A DNA stretch of 64,000 bases from Deltaproteobacteria bacterium (GCA_002731275.1 PCBK01000073.1:1-64000); one strand, 5' to 3'. Positions 9,682-19,161 are shown, counted from the stretch's first letter. The notes: generated by a model from the letters alone, not told the origin. Made by a program: numbers and translations.

Positions 9682-9910
9682 GTTCTGTTCCCGGTACAGG
9701 TGATATTTGTGAAGAGAATCTGGTCTGATGATCCGTGTTCCTCTTCAATTGTCAAGGCTTCCACGGCAGACTTTGGAGTGAGGTGTGAAAGTCGTTATTG
9801 TGTCGGACGAGTGTCCCTTTGCTTTGTCGCGATGAGCACGAAATAAATAGATATGGTAGGATGTTCACTGTTGTATCTGCGAACCCATCGAGAATATGAG
9901 GAGTGATTGA

Positions 9911-10522
9911 ATGAGAGTGAGATACTGTCTTTTGATGTTGTTGTCTGTGTTCTTTTTGCAAGGCGCGAAGAACCCAAAGCGCAAGAAGGTCATCACCATC
10001 AAGCCAAAGACGTTTCGACTGACTGTGACGATGGATGGCAAAAAGTTCGTGTTTTCAGGCACGCCGAACGGAATGACTGTAAAGGACGATCTGCCCATGG
10101 ACTTTAAGAAGGGCAGTGGAAATGGTTATTACGAGACGACCTGGATCAGTACATTGTCCCGTCAAAAGGGTCCATCGTTCTATTGTATGTTTCACGCACC
10201 GATCAAGACGGGACAAAAGATTACATCGACGACATGGGGGTATCCCCCACAGGAGGGGAAGCCATTTGCGCGCTGTGCCATTCAATTGAAGAAGCCGAAG
10301 ACGGACTGTGTGCTCGTGGTCGAACCCAAAACGCCTTACCAGATTGTCGATGGTATCGATGCCAAAAAGAACGATAAGATCCACTTTAAGGGGATGACGA
10401 CGAAAGCCAATTGCTATCCCAAGAAGCAATTCTTCAAAAAGGTCCGATTTGATTGGAGCCTTACTGCTGACACACGGGCTGTTCCTGTCCACCAAAAACT
10501 CCCCAAAAAACGCAAGAAGTAA
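9911..10522 (+). CDS. Hypothetical secreted protein
   Basis: 203 residues, not recognised. A short hydrophobic N-terminus (RYCLLMLLSVFFLQGA) looks like a signal peptide. The mature part is basic, with an apparent beta-rich pattern (KTFRLTVTMDGKKFVFSG) and four cysteines (FYCMF, ARCAI, TDCVL, ANCYP) that could form two disulfides. The C-terminus is very Lys-rich (KLPKKRKK). It is read divergently from the EGF-like lipoprotein across a 229-base gap, so the two may share a regulatory region. No function can be assigned. Confidence 0.7.
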   Translation: MRVRYCLLMLLSVFFLQGAKNPKRKKVITIKPKTFRLTVTMDGKKFVFSGTPNGMTVKDDLPMDFKKGSGNGYYETTWISTLSRQKGPSFYCMFHAPIKTGQKITSTTWGYPPQEGKPFARCAIQLKKPKTDCVLVVEPKTPYQIVDGIDAKKNDKIHFKGMTTKANCYPKKQFFKKVRFDWSLTADTRAVPVHQKLPKKRKK

Positions 10523-10610
10523 GAGCGTCGGATGCAAAAATGACATAGAGAAAGGAATGTCTGCCTGGAAGAGACTCTTTCATCGGGTGAGTGGTTTGTG
10601 GGGGAGATGA

Positions 10611-11069
10611 TTACCAACCCATTTGTGGCGGTTTGATATCGAATCGTTGTGCGATGACATCCAAAAAGACTTGTGCTGGATATGCACATGGTCTGGCTGC
10701 CTGGATCTCTTTGAGGATATTTTCCATTTCAAGTGTCGTTGTGATCGATTGTCTTTTACACATGTACGCGAGCGCGACCGCAACACTTCGACTTGCCCCT
10801 GCTGTGCAATGGACAAGTGTTTTGGCGTCTTCGTTTTTTTTCAGAAAACGCATCGCGAGGGGAAGTTTTCTTTTGAACGCTCGCCCATCTCCATCAGAAA
10901 ATGGAACCCATAAATAGTTATTGTATTCGAGGGACATACCTTCATGTTTTTCTTCTGTGAGGTTGAGAATGGCTGAAAAGTGCTGCCAACACGCAGGAGG
11001 AGTTGCTGAGTATTCGTCACCGACAGCGAGTGTCGTCGTAAGCCAGTGAAAGTGGTGTTCGAGTTCCAT
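10611..11069 (-). CDS. Dual-specificity protein phosphatase family protein
   Basis: 152 residues, the size of a minimal dual-specificity phosphatase domain. The signature HCTAGASRS (87-95) supplies the cysteine nucleophile C88 and phosphate-binding R94. The likely general acid is in FSDGDG (Asp59 or Asp61). It should dephosphorylate Ser/Thr/Tyr phosphoproteins or a small phosphorylated ligand in the cytoplasm, since no signal peptide is visible. Two Ser/Thr kinases lie within 15 kb, so a role in reversing their phosphorylation is possible but not shown. It is read divergently from the gene at 11230. Confidence 0.85.
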   Translation of the reverse strand: MELEHHFHWLTTTLAVGDEYSATPPACWQHFSAILNLTEEKHEGMSLEYNNYLWVPFSDGDGRAFKRKLPLAMRFLKKNEDAKTLVHCTAGASRSVAVALAYMCKRQSITTTLEMENILKEIQAARPCAYPAQVFLDVIAQRFDIKPPQMGW

Positions 11070-11229
11070 CCCGACTCCTTTTTAAAGATGTTTTTGCGTA
11101 TCAGGATATCACGATCTCAGCATCTTTCTCAATCACCCAAGTCGCTTGACATCGTCTATTTTTCGGGAAAGGATGGGGTGTGTCTTTGCTCTTTTTTTCT
11201 TGGAGCAACCTCAAACACAGGTGGGATCG

Positions 11230-12918
11230 ATGAAGAGTCAATGGATAGTGTCTGCGTTTCTTGTTATGTGTTGCTTGCAATGGGGTGGGGTGATCTCTTG
11301 TACGCCACCCCCAAAAGACGAACCCACCAAAGAAGCCCCAGCCGAAACATCAGCCGAACCCCAACGCGAATCCGCAAAGGAGACACAACAGGAGGATACG
11401 CCGAAGGAGAGAACTTCTGAAAAGACTGCCGAACCGAACGTTGAGCTGCCTGTTGAGAGCATCGTTGAGCTGCCTGCCGAGCCGAACGCTGATGTCCCTC
11501 ATGAACGAACTCCAAGAGATACATTTGAGCAACAACAAGAACCTATCGCCGACGCTGCCGTCGCCGAACAGCCTCCCGAGCCTGCTACCCCTGAGCCTGC
11601 TACTCCTGAGCCTGTTATCCCTGAGCCTTCTCAGGAGAGGATGACGCCAGATTGGGGGACTCCTGATGATATTCTCCTGGAGAAAGTACAGTCCAATATC
11701 AATTGGGCAAGTTTGCAGTGGCCGCCTTCTGTGACGTTTAAGGAGGGAAAGGCGAGCAGGGCGATTTATGGACAAGTGTACGTGAAGGGGCTGACTGACA
11801 CTGTGAAGGCTGCGCATCCTGGGCTTCGGGCGGAGCTTGGATTTGGACCGTGGGGGACGACGCCACACAGCCATCCGGCGCAATGGAAGTGGGTCAGCGC
11901 TACCTACGTCAAGAACACCGGTCTTGGCAGCAACAACCACGAATACAGCGCGACACTCCCGGCGCAACAAGCTGGTCTGTATCATTACGCCTATCGGTAT
12001 TCTCTGTACAAAGGCCCGTGGCAAGTCGCTGATCGTAGTGATTATGGGCGTAAAGGGACGGACGATGGTGTGACACTTCGTGAGCTGGGTGTAGCTGTGG
12101 TCGTCAAAGTGGGCGCGACATTCAGGATCGGCGCGATGAATTTACATTGTCTGATCGAATCTCCAAACACGCGATTCCAGGCGTTGGCCAAACAGTGGGC
12201 GACATTGCAGTTGGACGTGATTGGCCTACAAGAGGTCTGTGCTCCGAGCGCCGGAGGTGCCGACTCCGCGAAGACACTCGCCACGTTGCTCAAAAAGGCC
12301 GGAGCGGGGACATACCATTCGATCTTTGTGCCGACACACACGGCGACACATGGCGGTGTTTCCTACCAAGAAGGGCTGGGATTGCTCACGAGAGTGCCTG
12401 TCATTGAACACCATCACACACCGCTCCCTGCAACGGGGACACCACCAACAGGCGCGTTCCCACGTAAGATGTTGTGGGCGCGTCTTGCGACACCTGTTGG
12501 CGTCGTATCATTGGGTTCGATCCACCTCTCTTATAGGAGCGACCATGAGAGCTGGCGTGTGAAACAAGTCGATACATTAAAGGATGTATTGTCTTCAAAC
12601 GAGGCGTGGGGGAATGCGCGGATCGTGGTGGGAGATTTTAACGCCAAACAACAAACGACACCCATCACGAATATGGGCAAACAAAACCAACCAACAGGCG
12701 CGATGGCCTTTTCCGATCTGCTGAAGGGATACGATACAGGACTTACATTTCCTGCAAAGAATCCATCTATACGGATTGATTTCTTGTTTATGGCGCAACC
12801 GTCAGCGGCGCTTCCTTTACAAGCGAAGGACGGCAAGCGGCTTTTCTTGAAACCTTTGTCTGGTGGGATCTACCTCTCCGACCATCTCGGCTTGCGAGCA
12901 ACATTAGGTGTCCAGTAG
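11230..12918 (+). CDS. Endonuclease/exonuclease/phosphatase (EEP) family lipoprotein
   Basis: 562 residues. The signal peptide ends VISC, so Cys24 is probably lipidated; an upstream in-frame ATG at 11146 would bury this signal and is rejected. Residues 25-140 are a Pro/Glu-rich stalk (many PEPATPEP-like units) of a kind that holds domains away from a membrane. A beta-rich region follows, then an EEP domain from about residue 300 with GAMNLHC, DVIGLQEVC (catalytic Glu), VGDFNAKQ and a terminal SDHLGL. EEP enzymes cleave phosphodiester or phosphomonoester bonds (DNases, sphingomyelinases, inositol phosphatases); which applies is unknown. Confidence 0.85.
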   Translation: MKSQWIVSAFLVMCCLQWGGVISCTPPPKDEPTKEAPAETSAEPQRESAKETQQEDTPKERTSEKTAEPNVELPVESIVELPAEPNADVPHERTPRDTFEQQQEPIADAAVAEQPPEPATPEPATPEPVIPEPSQERMTPDWGTPDDILLEKVQSNINWASLQWPPSVTFKEGKASRAIYGQVYVKGLTDTVKAAHPGLRAELGFGPWGTTPHSHPAQWKWVSATYVKNTGLGSNNHEYSATLPAQQAGLYHYAYRYSLYKGPWQVADRSDYGRKGTDDGVTLRELGVAVVVKVGATFRIGAMNLHCLIESPNTRFQALAKQWATLQLDVIGLQEVCAPSAGGADSAKTLATLLKKAGAGTYHSIFVPTHTATHGGVSYQEGLGLLTRVPVIEHHHTPLPATGTPPTGAFPRKMLWARLATPVGVVSLGSIHLSYRSDHESWRVKQVDTLKDVLSSNEAWGNARIVVGDFNAKQQTTPITNMGKQNQPTGAMAFSDLLKGYDTGLTFPAKNPSIRIDFLFMAQPSAALPLQAKDGKRLFLKPLSGGIYLSDHLGLRATLGVQ

Positions 12919-12922
12919 GGGG

Positions 12923-13300
12923 TCAGGAGAGTTTGTTTGCGATGTAGTAGCTGAGGCCAATCATCACAAAGCCGACGACAAATACGATGATTGTTGCGAG
13001 GGCTTCTCGGACGGGAGAATAATGTACAACCTTGCCGTTTTTTGGGTTCACTGAGAGGGGGATGCGAGCGCCTGGCTGACAGGTGGTCTTGAGGAGGATA
13101 CTCTGCGAACGTTGCTCTCCTCGAAAAGAATACGTCACTGTGCCGTGTAAGTGTTTCTTTTGGTGGGGTGAACCTTCTGCGACTTTGTATTCAACGAGGT
13201 CTACATGTGCTTGTATCTTTGGTTGTGCGATTTGCCTGAGGAGGAGCACCAACATGATACAGCCTGCAATGACTGTGATACCACCCATGACTGCGATCAT
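12923..13300 (-). CDS. DUF3592-like two-helix membrane protein
   Basis: 125 residues with a transmembrane helix at each end (about 5-22 and 97-118). Between them lies an extracytoplasmic beta domain (VTYSFRGEQRSQSI, then SVNPKNGKVV), the layout of DUF3592 proteins, whose function is unknown. The start ATGA overlaps the stop of the upstream gene by 4 bp, so the two are translationally coupled. It ends 4 bp from the converging EEP gene. Confidence 0.75.
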   Translation of the reverse strand: MIAVMGGITVIAGCIMLVLLLRQIAQPKIQAHVDLVEYKVAEGSPHQKKHLHGTVTYSFRGEQRSQSILLKTTCQPGARIPLSVNPKNGKVVHYSPVREALATIIVFVVGFVMIGLSYYIANKLS

Positions 13301-14181
13301 TTTGACTCCTTTGAGGTTGGGTTGTTTTGTGGTCCAGGCTGAAGATATGTGTGTGGAAGTTTGGGGGCGAGAGAGAAGGAGCGATACTCCATGATATGCA
13401 TCCAGTCCTTCTCACTTTGTGGTTTGCTCATGACTTTCCAACGATGTGCGAGCAACAGCCCATCGGTCTTTTTGTACTTCGACGCTTTGCCTGTTCCTGT
13501 GATACTCGCGAGCATATCACGAACCGTGTACTGTACAAAGTGGACATGCTTGGTTTTGCGTTCGATCCAGATCAGGTATTGGTCCATCTTGCGGTGGGGT
13601 TTGTACGTTTTCCATGTGGCAAAGACGAGGTCGTAGGTCTTGCCATGTAGTGTTCGTTCACCGGCGTAGGCGATGAGTTGTGCCTCAAGCAGGTAAAATG
13701 GCATGAACATGAAGTATTGGTATGTTGGGAGATAAAATCGAATGCTGTTGTCCTTTTTCCATTTGGTGTTGCCTTGTTTGTCGACGGTGTAGGTCGCGCC
13801 TTGCTTGATGCCCCACTCCGTACCCTTGCGTGGTCCTTCGAGAAATCGCAAGCGGCTGTTTCTCTCTTTGGGACGGAAAAAGAGCTGCATTTGTTTTTTG
13901 TTGATGTGTTTGGGCAGGACGAGACTGACCATAAAGCTCGGCTTCCACGTATCTTTGATCTCCACACGGACGATCTTTTCTCTGTACGCTTGCCAGCGCT
14001 TCCATCCCCCCAGCGCCTCGATACTTGCCTTGAGCAATGTGCGCCCCTTTTCTTCGGCCTGTTTGGTGACACCTTTCTTTAGCTCTGGTGTCCGCAAGTC
14101 GGACAATCGATTGATCATCACCGCACCTATCACACCGAGCACGACAAGAATCCCAAGTCCCCATAACACGATCTTTTTCAT
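13297..14181 (-). CDS. Membrane-anchored hypothetical protein, TetR-regulon candidate
   Basis: 294 residues: an N-terminal transmembrane segment (about 4-22), then an extracytoplasmic domain that is probably beta-rich, with a conserved-looking GGWKRWQAYREK block. The overall pattern is reminiscent of LolA-like or DUF6503 proteins, but I cannot place it firmly. The start at 14181 has AGGAG seven bases upstream; an in-frame ATG at 14241 would run through the operator palindrome and is rejected. The stop overlaps the DUF3592 gene. A palindrome at 14197-14218 sits directly in front and matches one before the tetR gene, suggesting repression by that regulator. Confidence 0.7.
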   Translation of the reverse strand: MKKIVLWGLGILVVLGVIGAVMINRLSDLRTPELKKGVTKQAEEKGRTLLKASIEALGGWKRWQAYREKIVRVEIKDTWKPSFMVSLVLPKHINKKQMQLFFRPKERNSRLRFLEGPRKGTEWGIKQGATYTVDKQGNTKWKKDNSIRFYLPTYQYFMFMPFYLLEAQLIAYAGERTLHGKTYDLVFATWKTYKPHRKMDQYLIWIERKTKHVHFVQYTVRDMLASITGTGKASKYKKTDGLLLAHRWKVMSKPQSEKDWMHIMEYRSFSLAPKLPHTYLQPGPQNNPTSKESK

Positions 14182-14196
14182 CTGTATCTCCTTTGT

Positions 14197-14218
14197 TCTT
14201 GGAATCATCGTTCCAAGA
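14197..14218. promoter_or_regulatory. Candidate TetR operator, downstream copy
   Basis: Perfect inverted repeat TCTTGGAA (14197-14204) / TTCCAAGA (14211-14218) with a 6-base spacer. The core TTGGAA-N6-TTCCAA matches the palindrome in front of tetR in arm sequence and spacing. It is 16 bases upstream of the start at 14181, where repressor binding would block transcription or early elongation. Confidence 0.65.
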
Positions 14219-14255
14219 TGGGGTAAAAAAACACCGCACACGACCTCATGCGAGC

Positions 14256-14840
14256 TTACTGGAAGAGTGAGTTGAACATGTCATCTGCGATTTGTTGAAG
14301 TGTTGCGATTGAAGGGAGCGCGACACCCATGAGGACGAGTCCTTGCATATTTGTTTGGAGCAGACGTGCAGCTTGTTCGGGGTCGCGTTCTTTCGGGAAG
14401 TCGCCTTCTTGTTGTGCTCTTTGCAAAGTCTCTGTTAAAAGACGGATGTTCTGTGTGACGGCGTTTGTTGCGATGTCTTCGGACTCTTTATCGTGTATGG
14501 CTCGTTCGATAATGGTGTTCCCGATGAGACATCCGAGGCGTCCGTTTGTGCCCTGACTCATACCGGCGATGTGGCCGAGGAGTGTCTTGATACCTGATTT
14601 GGCAGTAGGGGCTTCTTCGAGCAATTGCTTCATCTGTTGGAATTGTTGGTGGTGGTAATTTTTAAGCGCTGCGATATAGAGGGCTTGTTTGTTTCCAAAT
14701 GTGTCGTAAAGACTCCCTCGACTGATCCCCAATGTGCCGACAATGTCTTGCATGGAGGTTGCTGTAAAGCCTTTGCACTGGAACAGCACTGTTGCCTTAT
14801 CAAGGACCTCTTGTGGATCGAATTGTTTGATACCTGTCAC
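14256..14840 (-). CDS. TetR/AcrR-family transcriptional regulator
   Basis: 194 residues from a GTG start with AGAGG five bases before it; a longer frame from 14909 would cross the operator. The N-terminal DNA-binding domain has the usual helix-turn-helix (about 30-49: MQDIVGTLGISRGSLYDTFG). The C-terminal ligand domain resembles AcrR-like regulators (GCLIGNTIIE). It is the first gene of a three-gene minus-strand set (tetR, membrane protein, DUF3592 protein). Palindromes with the same arms stand before the first and second genes, implying autoregulation and control of the pair. The inducer is unknown. Confidence 0.88.
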   Translation of the reverse strand: MTGIKQFDPQEVLDKATVLFQCKGFTATSMQDIVGTLGISRGSLYDTFGNKQALYIAALKNYHHQQFQQMKQLLEEAPTAKSGIKTLLGHIAGMSQGTNGRLGCLIGNTIIERAIHDKESEDIATNAVTQNIRLLTETLQRAQQEGDFPKERDPEQAARLLQTNMQGLVLMGVALPSIATLQQIADDMFNSLFQ

Positions 14841-14859
14841 GATCGCCTCTGTATGTTTT

Positions 14860-14877
14860 CTGGAACGAGCATTCCAG
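14860..14877. promoter_or_regulatory. Candidate TetR operator, autoregulatory copy
   Basis: CTGGAA (14860-14865) and TTCCAG (14872-14877) form a perfect inverted repeat with a 6-base spacer, 20 bases upstream of the tetR GTG start. The architecture YTGGAA-N6-TTCCAR is shared with the site at 14197-14218. Confidence 0.65.
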
Positions 14878-14950
14878 GATAGGATATAAACCTGTGTGGT
14901 AGGTGTCAAGTGGTGTGTCGAGCATTTTTGTGGTGGTTGATGTTACTTTG

Positions 14951-16846
14951 TTAGCAGGTGCGTAAGAGTCCAAGGATCATGAGCATGAATCCGAAAAACA
15001 GGAGCGTCCAGGGGAGGATATTGAGGACCACTTCTTTGCGGCCTTCGGGGGTTTGAGCATGTTCTTTCATCTCTGAGAACCAGAGCGTGAGGTCTTCAGC
15101 TTTGAGTTTGAGCTTGTCCTGGAATGTCTCAGGGGTTTCATCCCATGACATGCGTGCTCTTCGTGGTGCTCTTTTTGGAGGGGTCGGTTCATTGATGGGG
15201 TTGCCGTTGTCATCGTATTCAACCATCATCTCAGGCGTGACGACCTGTTGGATGGTCTCTGCGACGTTGCCTGGGGCAGGGACAACCTGAATGCTCTCGT
15301 AGGTTGGGTCGGCTTTTTGGGCAGGTAACCCCATGTCTTCAGGGGGGATGGGTTTGAGCTCTGTCGGCTCGATATGATCGTCATCGATATCATCGAGGTC
15401 TACCATCCCGTCGAGATAATTTTCTTTGGTGTTTGTGTCCTGCACAGCCGCAGTGAATGGGTTCGTCTTGTCTTTCTCTTCTTGCCGACCAAATGCAGCG
15501 TCGATGCTTTGTGAGAGCGGAGTTGAGCCTTGTGAGGATGGAAATCCAAAGGACGCTGCGGCCGAAAAAGATGTTGGAGCGTCATCATCTTTGGAGACCG
15601 TCGGAGGACGTGGAAGCGCTGTCAAATCTGTGCCACTTGGGGGCTCTGGGGGTGCGGTGGTATCAAACGCCGACGAGGGCTTGGCGGGCGAAGGGGTCTC
15701 GACCTGGGGCGGTGGTGGGAGTGGCTTTGGGGAGCTGGTGGATTCGTCTGGAGCAGGTGTTTGGACCTCTGGAGGTGGTGGGAGCGTGTCCGCTGTGTGT
15801 TTGTTCTTTTCCTGCTGTGCGTTGGCTGGCTGTTGGGAGGAGACTTGTTGGAGCATCCCGTCCTGGAAAGTCTTCAACATCTCGAAAGAGGTGGGAGGCG
15901 CAAATTGTGCGACGGCGTCCCACAGCTCTCTAGCGGAAGCGTAACGTTTTTTGGGATCTTTACTCAGGGCTTTTTGGAGCGCATTGTCCAGGCCTTCTTG
16001 GATGTCGAGATCGGGACGAGTTGTGCGCATGAGAGGTGCAGGTTTGGTGACCTGCGCTTGCAAGACGGGGAGGGCTGAACCGCCGGCGTTCTTTTTCTCC
16101 TCGTGATAGGGGGTGACACCTGTGAGCAGTCGATACAACAAGATCGCGAGAGAGTACACATCAGAACGTGCGTCAACTGCGCGGTTGAGACATTGTTCGG
16201 GGGACATGTAATCAGGTGTCCCGATCGCCTGTTTGGTGACGTCTTCGTTGTGTTTATCGATGATGGGGCGGGCAATACCAAAGTCGAGGAGCTTGACGAA
16301 GAATGGGTTGGTCTCGCGCTGGATCAAGAAGATATTGGCAGGCTTGAGATCCCTGTGGACGATGTCTCGGAGATGGGCTGCGTGGAGCGCAAAGCACAGC
16401 TGGCGGAAGATGTGGAAGGCCAGCTTGACGTCGAGTTCTTTGCCTTTTCGGAGGATGTGTTTGAGCGTACAGCCGCGCAACTTCTCCATGACAAAGTAGC
16501 AGCCGAGATTGGGGATTTGTCCGAAGTCGTCGAATATCTGAACGATGTGTTCATTTTCGAGGGAGAGCAACATCGTCAGCTCGACCTCGCGCTCGAAGCG
16601 GACTTGCTCTTCACCTTCGTCGAAGAGATCTGACTTGAGGACCTTGATGACGCGCTTGTTGCCTTGGGAGAGACCTGTGTGTGTGGCTTCGTAGAGGAGG
16701 GAGAAGCCGCCTTTGTCGAGGAGTGTTTCGAATTGGTATTTGCCCGCGACGAGCATCAGAGGGAAGCGGCAGGAGGGGCAAAACTGTGTTCGCGAGTTGC
16801 GAAGATCTTCACCACATTGTGGGCACTCCGGGCGTTCCTTGATCAT
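14951..16846 (-). CDS. Ser/Thr protein kinase with N-terminal zinc ribbon and C-terminal membrane anchor
   Basis: 631 residues from the chosen ATG, which has GGAAGG about 10 bases upstream; an ATG 51 bases further up is possible but lacks a ribosome site. A zinc ribbon has cysteines 8, 11, 23 and 26. The kinase domain follows: glycine loop (DKGGFSLLYEA), Lys68, HRD 164-166, DFG 188-190 and SPE 215-217, all consistent with activity. Residues about 340-600 are a low-complexity Pro/Ser/Thr-rich linker, and one transmembrane helix ends the protein (about 606-627). The kinase therefore faces the cytoplasm. The NlpC/P60 gene lies upstream on the same strand. Confidence 0.88.
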   Translation of the reverse strand: MIKERPECPQCGEDLRNSRTQFCPSCRFPLMLVAGKYQFETLLDKGGFSLLYEATHTGLSQGNKRVIKVLKSDLFDEGEEQVRFEREVELTMLLSLENEHIVQIFDDFGQIPNLGCYFVMEKLRGCTLKHILRKGKELDVKLAFHIFRQLCFALHAAHLRDIVHRDLKPANIFLIQRETNPFFVKLLDFGIARPIIDKHNEDVTKQAIGTPDYMSPEQCLNRAVDARSDVYSLAILLYRLLTGVTPYHEEKKNAGGSALPVLQAQVTKPAPLMRTTRPDLDIQEGLDNALQKALSKDPKKRYASARELWDAVAQFAPPTSFEMLKTFQDGMLQQVSSQQPANAQQEKNKHTADTLPPPPEVQTPAPDESTSSPKPLPPPPQVETPSPAKPSSAFDTTAPPEPPSGTDLTALPRPPTVSKDDDAPTSFSAAASFGFPSSQGSTPLSQSIDAAFGRQEEKDKTNPFTAAVQDTNTKENYLDGMVDLDDIDDDHIEPTELKPIPPEDMGLPAQKADPTYESIQVVPAPGNVAETIQQVVTPEMMVEYDDNGNPINEPTPPKRAPRRARMSWDETPETFQDKLKLKAEDLTLWFSEMKEHAQTPEGRKEVVLNILPWTLLFFGFMLMILGLLRTC

Positions 16847-16995
16847 CGAGAGTTCGCCTTCCTTTGCGGGTCTTCTTGGCTGGGGACCATCCATCAAGAC
16901 GAGGTTATCTACGAAACAGGGCTGGTATATGCAAGCTCGTCGCTCACAGGGTATTCTTTGTTCTAGCGGCTCTTGCGAGCCGTGTCAAACCGCGC

Positions 16996-18216
16996 TCACT
17001 TTCCAGGACAACGAGAGAGTGTCCCGAAGCCTGCGAAGAGTTCGCCTGTTGTGCGGCCAAGGTGAGGGCGTCTGGTGCTCTTGCCTCCGACGAGGATGCT
17101 GTTGTATGTCCGTGTGTGTGTTGCGACAGGGGCGCCGAGCATCGTGAAGCTCTTGACCTTCTTTGTTTTGCACAGCAGCCGTCGTTGGTGTTGTTGTGTG
17201 CGGCAGTCTTTACCACTGAGTCGGCAGAGGCTCAGCTCTTGCTTGGCGCGACGGCACTTGTGGGGGTGTTCGAGTCGCGTGACGATACGCATCTGGATCT
17301 TGGCTTTTTGTGTGGGTCTCGCTCGTCTCGATGCGAGTTCTTTCTTATGGAGAGAGGGGTTGCGTAGATACATATAGATGCGGTGGACACCCGGTTTGGG
17401 TTTGTAGCCCGTGTGAAGAATACGTACACGTCCGTCTGGATCGACACCTTCGACGAGTCCTACGTGTGTGAGGGGGTCGTCATCGAGGCGGCCGTTCTTG
17501 TTGCGGTCGATTGTGCCATGCCAAAAGACGAGGTCACCGGCGGCAGGCGTGCCACGATGCATAAAGCCGTGTGACTTGATGTAGTTGTATAACAAGTAGG
17601 TGCCACTTCGTGCACGTACACCTGGGACGTAAAACAGGTCGACGCCGAAGTGTGCGTATACACATCGAACCCAACCTGAGCAGTCGTTGCGGTAGCGGAT
17701 CGCACGAGCATGTCGCGTTGAACATTTAAATACGCGGCGGCCGATGTCGTAGCGTGCGCGGGTCAGGATTTTGGGACGGCAGCTACGCAGGGAGGGCGAG
17801 GAGAAGGGCGTGAGTTTCTGCGCCCACTGATGCAGAGGCATCATCGCGCGCAGATCGTACGGAAGCTCTGGATGCTGCTGGCTGCTGTTGGGTTGGTAGC
17901 GTTGCAGGTATTGTTGTGTGAAGACAAGCGGAGGTTGCGCGTCTTTATCCCGCTCCCTGGGCTGTGTGGTTTGATGTTGGACTTGCTTGACCTGGAGCGC
18001 TCGTTTATGGCTCGCGAGCATCGGCTCGTAGAAGGCGGGCGCAGTCTGTACACTTTGGTAATCGAGCCACATCATCGGCTTCGTCGGCTTCGTGACCTCT
18101 GGTGTGCGGAGAGTTTGTTGTGTGCCTTGGCAGCTCGTGAGCAGGAGCAAGGCCACCGCAAGGAAAAAAGTGTATGTGTTGTGTGATACTCGTCGTTTAC
18201 TCAATGCTTCACCCAT
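16996..18216 (-). CDS. NlpC/P60-family wall hydrolase lipoprotein
   Basis: 406 residues with a lipoprotein signal (lipobox LTSC, Cys29). The NlpC/P60 domain shows catalytic Cys179 in RNDCSGWVRC and His251 in THVGLVEG. Between them is a calcium-loop-like stretch (DRNKNGRLDDD, about 237-247). Such enzymes cut peptide bonds in peptidoglycan stems, so a periplasmic or outer-membrane-linked wall endopeptidase is likely. The last 130 residues are basic and Cys-containing without a recognisable fold. The frame extends upstream to 18462, but only the start at 18216 places the signal peptide at the N-terminus. Confidence 0.82.
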   Translation of the reverse strand: MGEALSKRRVSHNTYTFFLAVALLLLTSCQGTQQTLRTPEVTKPTKPMMWLDYQSVQTAPAFYEPMLASHKRALQVKQVQHQTTQPRERDKDAQPPLVFTQQYLQRYQPNSSQQHPELPYDLRAMMPLHQWAQKLTPFSSPSLRSCRPKILTRARYDIGRRVFKCSTRHARAIRYRNDCSGWVRCVYAHFGVDLFYVPGVRARSGTYLLYNYIKSHGFMHRGTPAAGDLVFWHGTIDRNKNGRLDDDPLTHVGLVEGVDPDGRVRILHTGYKPKPGVHRIYMYLRNPSLHKKELASRRARPTQKAKIQMRIVTRLEHPHKCRRAKQELSLCRLSGKDCRTQQHQRRLLCKTKKVKSFTMLGAPVATHTRTYNSILVGGKSTRRPHLGRTTGELFAGFGTLSRCPGK

Positions 18217-18499
18217 GTTTGGGGTCTCTTGATGTGGGGGATAGACACCCACTTTCGTTGTTGTTGTCGCTGGATTATAGCAGATTTTTGTGAAATGTGG
18301 ACCCGCTGTTGCTGATTCTGGTGCTCTCTCCATTTGGTGGGGGATTGCGCACTTTGGTGGTTGTTCTTTTTTTGGGGAGTGAGGGGATCCTGTGTATGAT
18401 GGACGTGTACAAGGAAGAATGTTTGCGGTGTTTGTTGTGTCATCTTGTAAGGTGAGCGGCACAAACAGACACGTTGATTGCTTTGTTGGTGAGGATACT

Positions 18500-19153
18500 G
18501 TGACTGAACTGACGACCTATGAACCCCAACTCTTGTTCTCGATGCATTGTGAGATCACACAATTTGCCATCGACACGTTGCTCAAAGAGCTCGACTACTC
18601 CCTGACACTTGAGAAGTACGTCGAACAACATCGCCGTGGATACTACTTGAAGGTCGGAGGGCCCATGAGGCTGCACGACTTTAGCCTCTCCATCGCTGAC
18701 GGTAAGGGGCATCCAAGTCTTGAGATCACAAATGAGTTTAAATTTTACTGCCGCGTCCCGTTGCTCGGAGAGCGGCAATTTGAGTCGCTGCCCTTTAAGC
18801 TCTATGCACCCTCTGTCGGGGTCGCCCTGAGCGCCAAAGGCTCGAAAGGTTACGCTGTGCTCCATCTCAACAGCTTGCGGATGGAGATGGGAGAATTTAG
18901 TCAGTCTGCAAAACCACGTCTCTTCGATGAAATGTGGGGGTTTGCCAAGCAAAGTGTGCAGATCATCTTGCAGGAGTTGACGTCCGCAATCAATGAGCGT
19001 CTACGGCAAGAACCTTTCGAACTGTTCGACCTTGCGCGCACACAAATCCCACTTGGAGAGGGCAAAGAGATCGACGCACAGATCGTCTTCGACCGTTTCC
19101 AATTTGAAGATGACAAACTCGTCGCGGCGCTGCGCTTTTTGACGATCCCATAG
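18500..19153 (+). CDS. Hypothetical protein
   Basis: 217 residues, not recognised. I chose the GTG at 18500 because GGTGAGG lies just upstream; a longer frame from 18392 has no such site. There is no signal peptide. The sequence looks like a mixed alpha/beta protein with a long amphipathic helix in the second half (FAKQSVQIILQELTSAINERL). The next gene starts 9 bases after the stop, so the two probably form an operon. They are divergent from the NlpC/P60 gene. No function can be proposed. Confidence 0.65.
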   Translation: MTELTTYEPQLLFSMHCEITQFAIDTLLKELDYSLTLEKYVEQHRRGYYLKVGGPMRLHDFSLSIADGKGHPSLEITNEFKFYCRVPLLGERQFESLPFKLYAPSVGVALSAKGSKGYAVLHLNSLRMEMGEFSQSAKPRLFDEMWGFAKQSVQIILQELTSAINERLRQEPFELFDLARTQIPLGEGKEIDAQIVFDRFQFEDDKLVAALRFLTIP

Positions 19154-19161
19154 AGGTAAAG

